Source: Oreohelix idahoensis (Eukaryota > Mollusca > Gastropoda > Stylommatophora > Oreohelicidae). Taken from it: a stretch of 64,000 nt of DNA. The notes beneath the pieces were generated by a model, which saw only the letters and a program-made list of their open reading frames with translations, was not told the origin of the DNA and did no database searches. The position numbers and the translations under genes are program-made. Shown here one piece after another: positions 55,323-64,000 of the stretch. The stretch lies in assembly GCA_024509875.1 (NCBI GenBank), contig JAMPIV010009920.1, forward strand, positions 363,086 to 427,085, written 5' to 3'. Each line of letters begins with the position of its first letter. Position 1 is the first letter of the stretch.

Positions 55323-56090
55323 TGTTGCTGTAGTTTTTGACGGTTTCATAAGACGTAAATCTATTTAATACTTTTGATGATCTAAGGTAGAGAACTGTGT
55401 GTTAACTCCCTGGGACAGGTTGATTTGGGGTTATCTTCCCTGTGTTTATTCTTAGTGGTTGATCTGTCTTAAGATGGGGGGTTAGCTGTTCTCAGATCTA
55501 TTCTGTCTACGCATGCGCAAGTTTTTAGCGCGAACGGAGAAGACTTCCGTCAGTGAGTGATGAGCTGGTTTCTGACCGGACTAAGATGTCCGTTGTTCTT
55601 CTCTGCATTATCTGGGGGAAAGATAGTCTTCAGTATAACTGTGATGTCAGTGATTCTCCCCAGAGTTATTCTGTTCGTCTAGAATGACGACAGTTGTTAT
55701 TTGTGTATTTCTCTGATTCTGTCCAAGGTAAAATAAACTTTATTATTATGCCAAGATTGCAGAACATTTAGTATCAACCTGTGAGTAGCGCTCACAGTTC
55801 TTGAGATCCAGAGTCTTTTATGTGTGCTTGATATAGCCAACTAAGACTATTCGTCTAGCTATTTTACAGAAGCCAGTAAAGAGATATTATTATGAAACCC
55901 GCATGATGGCGGTAGGTTCCGGCATGGATGATAATGCCTGCCTTTGAAGAATACACAGTGGTTCATCAATTATTATAGAGGCCCGACATTTCGGCCGATA
56001 TCTTGAGCAGAAGAAGAAGTGTCTGGCGTGGGAAGCCAGATGAAGTCTTGACTGTTGTTAAACAAGTTCATAGACTTCGATATTAAACAA
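55323..56090 (+). repeat. probable 3' LTR, right end uncertain
   Basis: Starts TGTTGCTGTAG after the purine-rich tract, and has AATAAA at 55732-55737. No second LTR is present for comparison, so the end at about 56090 is only a guess. Confidence 0.45.
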
Positions 56091-56675
56091 CTATATTTGT
56101 TACAAGACTACCTGAAGCATTTAGACAGGGGCCCTGAGCTACAGTATGAAAGAATGTATATTATCAAGCCAGCGTTATTAGCATCTTATACACGAGCTAT
56201 GCAACATTGATGATGCTCGATGTTCATAATCATTACCACACATGAAATGTCCATGATCCTTGTTCTATTGACTGTGTCGTCTGTCAACGTACTGTTACCG
56301 TAATAAATGTTGAAGAGAAAGTCATCTGCATTAACCACATCTATGACTTCTATGTGTGGTGGAGTGAGTTCGTGTGTCCCTGAATAAGAGCCTATATGAC
56401 TTCGTGTTCTCGATCTGCTATATACACACACCATTACTCACTACAACATCTTACTACTTGTTCTACACACCTGAGAAACATGTATGCTATTTGTGTGTGA
56501 GTGACTGCACCACATCCTGGCAGCGCCTCATGCTGGTGACCTAGATTCATGACCACATTACACTGTCCAGGTGATAAACGACACGCCCACTCAGCAACAC
56601 TTTCAATCACGATACAATAAATAGAACTGAACATCTTGAATCAGATTTAACATCAGGAAATAACACTTTAACAGA

Positions 56676-58083
56676 GTGCCTGATAACATACCTTTATATT
56701 TGTTTCATATTAATTTACTGTTTACAGGCCTCGGTTTCCCTTCCTTATGTGTAATAAATGTTTATACTATACCAAACCTACCGACTGTCCTGTTCTCACT
56801 GTTCTAGTCTACTATCATTTACTGGGCACAGTATTAAGGTCCTTGTCTTGTTGGATTGGCCTATACTGCAGGATAGAGAAACAACAGAAGTGATTGCGTC
56901 ATTAATAGGCTGAACTTCCCATGGTGGACTTCTGGTGTCATGTATTGTGGTTCGCACTGATGACCTGCTATTGAAACATCATTTTTTGATGATGCGTAGA
57001 TGGCAGGGAGGATAGTGTGATTCACTTGCTTGGCTAGGCAGGGTTGTCGCACAGAAGATCCAGTGTTCAAACCCTGGGTAAGCCACTCATGTCTGTTGTT
57101 TTTCTGTTGTCTGGTGATCTACTTCTTTATTTCCCGCGAGTGCCTGATAACATTCCTTTATATTTGTTTCATATTAATTTACTGTTTACAGGCCTCGGGT
57201 TTCCCTTCCTTATGTGTAATAAATGTTTATACTATACCAAACCTACCCACTGTCCTGTTCTCACTGTTCTAGTCTACTATCATTTACTGGACACAGTATT
57301 AAGGTCCTTGTCTTGTTGGATTGGCCTATACTGCAGGATAGAGAAACAACAGAAGCAATTGCGTCATTAATAGGCTGAACTTCCCATGGTGGACTTCCGG
57401 TGTCATGTATTGTGGTTCACACTGATGACCTGCCATTGAAACATCATTTTTTAATGATGCGTAGATGGCAGGGAGGATAGTGTGATTCACTTGCATGGCT
57501 AGGCGGGGTTGTCGCACGGAAGGACCAGTGTTCAAATCCTGGGTAAGCCACTCATGTCTTGTTTTTCTGTTGTCTGGTGTTCTACTTCTTTATTTCCTGT
57601 GAGTGCCTGATAACATACCTTTATATTTGTTTCATATTAATTTACTGTTTAAAGGCCTCGGGTTTCCCTTCCTTATGTGTAATAAATGTTTATACTATAC
57701 CAAACCTACCCACTGTCCTGTTCTCACTGTTCTAGTCTACTATTATTTACTGGGCACAGTATTAAGGTCCTTGTCTTGTTGGATTGGCCTATACTGCAGG
57801 ATAGAGAAACAACAGAAGTGATTGCGTCATTAATAGGCTGAACTTCCCATGGTGGACTTTCGGTGTCATGTATTGTGGTTCACACTGATGACCTGCCATT
57901 GAAACATCATTTTTTGATGATGCGTAGATGGCAGGGAGGATAGTGTGATTCACTTGCATGGCTAGGCAGGGTTGTCGCACGGAAGGTCCAGTGTTCAAAT
58001 CCTGGGTAAGCCACTCATGTCTGTTGTTTTTCTGTTGTCTGGTGTTCTACTTCTTTATTTCCTGCGAGTGCCTAATAACATAC
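56676..58083 (+). repeat. 464-bp tandem array, three units
   Basis: Units start with GTGCCTGATAAC at 56676, 57140 and 57603, and a fourth start (GTGCCTAATAAC) at 58068 is cut by the next element. Each unit contains AATAAATGTTTATAC, and TGGCTAGGCGG and TGTTCAAATCC (57496-57506 and 57529-57539 in unit 2), which resemble pol III boxes A and B with a short 22-nt spacing. Another copy lies inverted at 43620-44131. The 69-codon frame repeated in every unit is not likely a gene. Confidence 0.9.
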
Positions 58084-59227
58084 TGTTAAGTCATATTCGA
58101 AGTTACAGTTAGGTGTTAAGGATTTTGGTGTATGGGGCTGGAGTTTAGTAGTAAGTAGGTTACGGTCATGAGATACATGATGTGTATATACATGTGTGTG
58201 GGTAGAGAATGGTGTAACTCTGTTTAGAGTGTATTTTTATTGAAGTATGCAAGCTTGGAATGTGACAAATAAAAGTTCACTGTTAGAAGCACGTAGAGTA
58301 TGGTTGAAGAATACTCAGGGGTGTTCATGTGTGAATTGAGGTTTACAGGACATGACGAAAGCGTGCGAAGTGAATGAAGTTAGCATACGTGTCAGAGAAG
58401 AATACTGAGTTGTTAAAGGGGAGTCTGTGGCCATCCGTTGAGGGAGACGGTTGGTGTGTTTCTAGAGTGTGTGAATAGTTTATGTGATTTTCATTACAAT
58501 ATATTGGATGTGACGCGATGATGTACCGCGTAAGGTGTATTTACAAGGCCTTTATATATATTATTATTTATAAGCGCATTGTGGGTTTCCCGCGCTGTAA
58601 AGTTCAGGAGGAACTTGGATGCCTGGTGATTAGACCAGAGGTATAGATATATGTGCGAGGAGTGAATGCCGCACTTTGGATTAATAGACACGTCGTTTTC
58701 CCGTGTCAGAAGGAGGTCTATGTTAGGACCATTATATGCTATTATTTGAATGCACGTTGTTGGCTTTCCCGCACCAATAGGAGGTCTATATAAGCGCGTT
58801 GTGTGGTTTTCCCGTGCTGTGAAGTTCTGGAGGAACTAGGATGCCTGGTGATTAGACCAGAGATAGAAATATATGTGCGAGGAGTGAATGCCACACTTAC
58901 ATTGTATTACATTGTATACAGACCATATAGAGATTTATGTGTGAGGAGTGAATGCCTGCACTTACATTGAATATTGATCAGAGATAGAGATTTATGTGCG
59001 AGGGGTGAATGCCGCACTTACATTTAATGCAGTTGTTACCAGTATGTAAGGATGACTGTACTACATATTCTAATTATGCAAGTATGTTGAACTTTTGTTA
59101 CTGATGTCCAGGACTATGCTGTTGAGATTATATGTAATGGAACTGTGACCCAGACTTCTGTGTCAGTATATCCATTTGCGTACGTACTTCTAAATGTCCG
59201 GTCTTCTAAACAACCACCATTTTAACA
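58084..59227 (+). mobile_element. probable LTR of an unidentified LTR element
   Basis: Begins TGTTAAGTCA immediately after CATAC of the tandem array, and ends CATTTTAACA; the ends make an inverted TGTTAA...TTAACA pair. Two bases further comes TGGTGGTTTCCAGTG, in the position of a primer-binding site. It has AATAAA at 58268-58273. Only one LTR is in the window, and the interior after it shows no gag or pol, so this is a candidate. Confidence 0.45.
58571..58996 (+). repeat. internal direct repeats in the probable LTR
   Basis: GCGC..TTGTG..GTTT.CCCG and GGATGCCTGGTGATTAGACC recur 220 bp apart (58574 and 58794). ATGTGCGAGGAGTGAATGCC recurs in both units, and a variant follows near 58938 and 58997. 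Confidence 0.8.
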
Positions 59228-62200
59228 TTTGGTGGTTTCCAGTGATTTAGGGGGCTCAATTTTCAGAACCCAGGACTATTGCGGAGAATCAATCAATTCG
59301 CCCTGGAATCTTGAAGTACTGTAAAACTTCAGAAATTCTTTGGACGGTAAATGAAGTGTTTGGACACTAATGAAATTCATCTAAAAGATTTGTCTGCACG
59401 CAGTCAATTGACATAATATGCTCACGTCAGATATCAACATCCCTACATCTGATTTCTTTTTTGGAGTCAACGTAACTAAGTTATGAAAGACAGATAGTAA
59501 TTTCTACATAGAGCTGGACATTACGGTCCTGAGTCAAGCCGGAAAAGTAAACATGAAGTGCGTGGACTTTCTGCCAATCAGCGTACAACGGTCATGTTGT
59601 GACCCAATTTACACGGTCCAGCTAGTCCTGTTTACTGACAGACATCGGTACAGGGTGTGCAAGGTCAACTTTGCTTATGTGTGTACTCGGTCAAGTCATC
59701 GCATCAGAATCTGCACGAAGTTGCCTGCTTTTTCAACGTTCAAGTGTTTGAAAGCAACGTATTTGACGGGGGTGTACTGGCCCGTTCAAACTTATCAGAG
59801 GACCTGTTTGTACGTCACGTGTGTTGTGCTGTGCTGTCATTTTCATCATCAAGCCATCGGAAAGGAGAAGTGAAGTGGACAACACATCTTGAACATCGGT
59901 CTACAGTCAAGATCAACGAGCCTATCTGTATTAAAGATACGTATTACTTGTTGTTAATTTGTATTAGAAACTGAACTGTTGGATTTGTGCATTTTTGTGC
60001 GTAGTATTTTTTCTTTCCCTTTCGTTGTGCTGCAATTTGTCTTGTTTTGTTAATACTCATCAGTAGTTTTCATATAACTGACCTGTATTGTGTGTTCATG
60101 CATGTGTAAGTTCTGAGTGTTTGTTTCTGCTTTGTATTTGGTGCTGTGTAAATTATATATTAAGGTTAATGTTTGTAGCGGGAGGTTATTTAAAATTATT
60201 TATATGTAAGAGTATGCCAGTAAAGAGTTCTGACCTTACAAGTAATACCCCAGTCTTAGAAATAAGCACTGGTGTATTGTTATCATAAAAATAGTCAGAC
60301 TGTAAAAACCCTGGCCCAGTTGGTAAGAAGTAGTACCAGGATTTAAGGTGTCTCCTCCCTATGACTATCTTATGATTACTTATATTCTAGGGGATAAGTA
60401 AAATGTACATTCACTGAAACCACAAATGGAAGAAGTGAATAAATCCTCAGGTACAGTTAAAATAGTTTAATAATTACACTAATATTCTATTTCTACTAGT
60501 TGGAAAAGAGCATATACATATATATAAAAGTATTCACACAATTACTATTATGGTCTGTTTATACTTCAAGATCTTAAATAATAAAGTTACTGAAATCACT
60601 GTTATTAGTCCTTTGAATTTAAGGATAACTGTCATCAGTTGACTGAGTTTCTGTATGGTTACTTATTGTTTTCAACTATTGGCTGTTTCACATGTATAGG
60701 TGGTCAGTGTCAAACAGGACACTTATCTTTCCAACTTGATACTGCTGAAACTGTCCTTTGCTGATATCAGACTTGGTAGGCCCAACAGTAGGGATGCCAA
60801 TGACCAGTTGAAGTTCACTCTTTGGGGTCCTGCACTTTGGTGGGATTGCCTCGGATGAACTACACCGGCTTCTGATACTGGACAGTCTGGTTTGAGTTAT
60901 TTCATGGAACCTGCAACATATCAGCCTTGGCTAGTATCTGGCTAGACTTGTAGCTGACTAGCACAGATGTCAGACCAGTCAGTCATCAGATGTCACCGTT
61001 ATACAATCATAGTAAGTAAGGACATCATTTCAGTGATATAGCATTAATATTAACATTTCAATTAAGTATAACTGACTAGCACATAAGTCAGACAAGTCAG
61101 TCATCAGGTGTCAAAGTTATACAGTCATAGCAAGTAACATCAGTTCAATGATATAGAATTAATATTAACATATCAGTAATAAACATCATCTGGTTTATTC
61201 CGCTCCTATACATCCCTTCATATTCTATAACTTGATCCTTCCAAATCATATCAAGTACGAATTCAAATACTGATGCTATCCTTAGCATCTACACAAAAGT
61301 AATACATAAATAAAGAAAGTGAGTGACCACGTGATCAGGTTGCTTTCTACTGAAACTGGCTGTAGAACACTCCAGTTTACTAGCTGTAAATGGGTACAAA
61401 GTTGTGCGCTCGAACTGGGGAAGGCAAAGGCAGCGAGGAAGGGGACTAGTCACCTTAACCTCGTAAACTGGGATCTTCCATGATGAAGTTTCTAACACTT
61501 CATTTCCTTATGACAATCTCTGCCATGGGACTGCCTTTATCTTCGTAAGCGATAAAGCAATATGATAAATATAACTTCATTAGGCCGTGGGGCTATTTGT
61601 GATTACTTTTTGTACAAGCAACACTCATCCATAATGCACATGAATAAATCATATTAAAATAATAATACGTTATATCAATGAATATTATACAGGCATATTT
61701 TGTGAATTCTGTATGAACCTGAAATAACAAATATTATACACGGTAGTTATCATAATTTCGCTTACCCTCAGACTTCAGATACTGGACTTAAAAATGTTTC
61801 TGGCGATCCGCTCACAATTCATGGGTCGTGGCGAAACTCTGCCTCCAGTCTGTCTGAACCCTCTTTCGTTGTCTGTAGCTCAGTTTACCGATACGCTTTA
61901 AATACGTATAGCGCGGACGTATCGGAGAGTACCGACGTCACAGCTTAAACCTAAGCCTGAAAAATCCTTCCCGAACAGTGATTTCGGCCGAACTGTGCGT
62001 CGACTGAAATTTTGCCTTTATCATTCTCGGCATATATAATATCCATATAGTTCCATCTTATCTAGTTTTATACAGCTGATAAAACTCTATCTTCCTATCC
62101 ATGTAATTTCCCAAACTGTTATTTGTTGATTTTAATATTTAGAACAGAAGTGGGTTTACATGCTTTTAGCGTAACTGTGGGCAGCCGAAATACGCATATA

Positions 62201-63806
62201 TCTCCGTAAATGAGAACTTCCTACCGTTCCATCTTATATGCAGTTATACACCATCCTTCCCTGTACTGAAATGTAAAATCCTTTTCATACGGATTCCCTT
62301 CTGTTTTTATATATCGTTGGCGATTTCCTCTGTCCGATACACATTTCGCTGATACGCCGCCATTTTGAAAGCGGTCACTCGATCGTAGATGGGTTTATAA
62401 ATCTAACTGAACCCATTTGCAATGACTTGAAACCAATTTCGCGACAATGTTATAGATTAATTATCTAGCCTAATTACAATCGTAAGAGTTTTTCTGTTTA
62501 AGTTTAATATATTAGTCTAGTAGTTTTATTTGTTTAATTAATCGTAAAGCTTATTTACTAGGTCTTTTCCCTCATTTGTTAAAGTTTATTATTATATTCG
62601 ATTCTTTATTAAGCCTTCGTAATTATTCGGTGTTATATTCTTCTGTCATCTGGTAGAGACTAAAGAAGCTTATATTTATTCTTTTTTCCCTTTTTGCTTT
62701 CTACATTACTTTCAAGAATCGACTTAAATATTTTATGGGTATTTATTTCTTGTAATTTTGTATTAGGATTAGTGTTAGTCTACATCATATTTAAGTGGTT
62801 CTAAATGTGGTTATTAGTTTAATGTTTATGGCAATACTTGTGAGTTATTTACATTGTTTTGTATCTTGTACAGAATATGCGAGGTCGAATATCAGTGAGA
62901 CAAGCTTGCTGTAGTGCCATAGCAACAAAGATATCCTTCAGCTGTAGATCTGCATTATCTCAGTGGAACCATAGACTGTAATCAAGACACACTTAAGATA
63001 AGTGTTAATGCCATTGTTGCACTTCTTTGTTCAGATACCATTCTACTGACATTCCTGATGGTCATTCATTTGTATTTGTTGTTGTGTTAGCGTTTCATAT
63101 TTGTGTTTCTTGTTTATATATTATTAATACTTGTTTCTTCATTAGAAGGAATTGGTATTAATCTATTCTGTAGGTTTTTTTTTTTTGTAAAATTAATTCC
63201 AGAGTCTTGGAGAGACTCGGTAGCTAGTGCCCCATGGAATTCTTTGACATTTATTGGTGTTAGCTGTTATAGTTTGGTTTGTGTAATCATTGTTACATAA
63301 TTTAGTCTCTTTTGTCATGTTTACTTGTAGTTTTCTTGTATTAATTTTCTACTATCTTGTAAATAAGTTCATTTCACAGTTCTATTGTTGTTGTTTGTTG
63401 CAGGGGTTTATTATCCCCCACCTGTCGGTTGTTGTTTGTTTGTTTATGGTTTTGTGTTAGCGGTGTACTTCATTATTATCATCATTCACTGTGTTTTGAT
63501 CCTGGTTATTAGTTACAAATAGTTTGTATGATTACTGTGTTAGAATCTAAGCATTGTAGATATGATGGTCAAAGTATATTGAGGATTAGTGTGTTCAGCT
63601 ACACGTCTTAGTCTAGACATAGGTGGATCTGATTATTATAATAAGTAACTGATTCTAGGGTTACTTGTGTGTATTATCTTTAGAATTATTGGTGATTTGT
63701 TACGGTGTTATTGTAGTACCTATGTAGAGATATATTAATACTGATAATTTAGTATTGTAGTGAATATCCTTTCTTATTTTGGAATCGAGTCTGTAAATCT
63801 ATAGTC
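59228..63806. other. no gene recognised
   Basis: 4.6 kb with no motif I recognise. Open frames reach 106 codons (59553-59873) without similarity. A 118-bp tandem duplication lies at 60954-61173. A CpG-bearing stretch (about 61790-62400) includes GCCGCCATTTTGA (62357-62369), a YY1-like promoter motif on the plus strand; it could mark the start of a host gene running rightward, which the window does not show. Confidence 0.4.
60954..61173. repeat. 118-bp tandem duplication
   Basis: CTGACTAGCACA starts at 60954 and again at 61072. The copies are similar to TTAATATTAACAT at their ends, with substitutions. Confidence 0.88.
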
Positions 63807-63949
63807 ATGGCAGATTGTTCAAGAACAATTAGAAACAGAAAGAAAAGAATAGCCTTAAGAGACTTTATTTTGGCTATCAGAGATTGTGAGTCTTACGAAT
63901 TGTTTAACATATTAACTACCGCAAGCCGCTGTCAGCGGCTCACAAAATA
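63807..63949 (+). CDS. short open frame, unknown
   Basis: Starts MADCSRTIRNRKKRIALRDF, a basic sequence, and continues ILAIRDCESYELFNI. It then runs across a TTAA (63912-63915) into CTACCGCAAGCCG-type repeat and stops at 63947-63949. The last 12 codons are probably not original. It could be the first exon or gag start of something beyond the window. I do not recognise it. Confidence 0.2.
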
Positions 63950-64000
63950 ATCACATTTGGACCGCAAGCCGTTCAGAGCGCCCATCTAATTTTAATAAAA
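63916..64000. mobile_element. possible left end of another TTAA element
   Basis: Follows TTAA at 63912-63915. It has ACCGCAAGCCG at 63918-63928 and again at 63961-63971, and a perfect hairpin AGCCGCT GTC AGCGGCT (63924-63940). The right end would be outside the window, so the call is a guess from the target and repeat pattern. Confidence 0.3.

Larger units (their letters stand above)
49329..56090 (+). mobile_element. Gmr1-like LTR retrotransposon, 5'-truncated
   Basis: The gag sequence begins abruptly at about 49329, next to piggyBac 3' sequence, so the 5' LTR and gag N-terminus are missing. The order is gag, protease, integrase (50817-51800), RT (51800-52747), RNase H (53879-54448), and a probable 3' LTR (55323 to about 56090). 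Integrase precedes RT. Domains match the minus-strand relative at 4320-13218. A 1,084-bp TTAA MITE interrupts RT. Nonsense mutations and frameshifts make it inactive. Confidence 0.82.

Noticed and set aside
56861..57998. 69-codon frames repeated in each 464-bp unit and at 43768
   Set aside because: They recur because the DNA repeats. They show no protein motif and contain the tRNA-like boxes on the other strand.
59553..59974. Two overlapping 105-106-codon frames, considered as a gene
   Set aside because: They overlap in different frames and have no recognisable motif or homologous repeat in the window.

Overview
This window is eukaryotic, AT-rich, repeat-dense DNA, most likely from a marine invertebrate animal. 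I see no bacterial gene organisation, and no intact host gene that I can support. Nearly all recognisable coding sequence belongs to decayed transposable elements: RTE-type and other LINEs, tRNA-derived SINEs, Ty3/gypsy-class LTR elements, piggyBac-like TTAA elements, and pogo/Tigger elements. The exact phylum cannot be read from the sequence. The LTR elements carry the integrase-before-reverse-transcriptase (Gmr1-like) order, first described in deuterostomes, which fits a marine invertebrate but does not prove one.

Layout. 1-2004 is an RTE LINE with a second RTE fragment nested in it. 2456-4296 is a piggyBac deletion derivative. 4320-13218 is a minus-strand Gmr1-like LTR element, broken by a 648-bp TTAA-type MITE (5855-6502), an unclassified insert (about 6590-7725) and a second MITE of the same family (8066-11693); an RTE LINE (8145-10931) is itself inserted in that second MITE. 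13443-15943 holds a LINE fragment abutting the C-terminal half of a Tigger transposase. 16128-29460 is a complete LTR element with a CCAGT target duplication: its 5' LTR has captured two TTAA transposons and its 3' LTR a SINE whose tail matches RTE. 32699-34667 is a second copy of the piggyBac derivative. 35094-37559 has SINEs and a Tigger element. 38563-40170 is a LINE that looks A-to-G hypermutated. 41323-43121 has a truncated SINE and a pogo-like gene with a PHD finger, interrupted by RTE. 43620-45730 holds one copy of a 464-bp repeat and an RNase H LINE.

46620-49328 is the least decayed piggyBac transposase (two frameshifts, all three catalytic Asp kept) and a tandemly duplicated 3' region. 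49329 to about 56090 is another Gmr1-like element, interrupted by a 1,084-bp TTAA MITE. 56676-58083 is a three-unit tandem array of the 464-bp repeat. A probable solo or 5' LTR with a primer-binding-like site follows (58084-59227). The last 4.8 kb has no recognised gene.

How the parts relate: four target-site duplications attributable to RTE or a tRNA SINE are exactly 11 bp, a SINE appears to borrow the RTE 3' tail, and TTAA elements have repeatedly landed inside the LTR elements. The strongest points for a second look are the three Gmr1-order LTR elements with an unusual CxxC...CGHPLP motif in two of them, the hypermutated LINE, the layered nesting, the RTE-tailed SINE, the pogo-PHD fusion remnant, and the over-represented palindrome TAGGCCTA.
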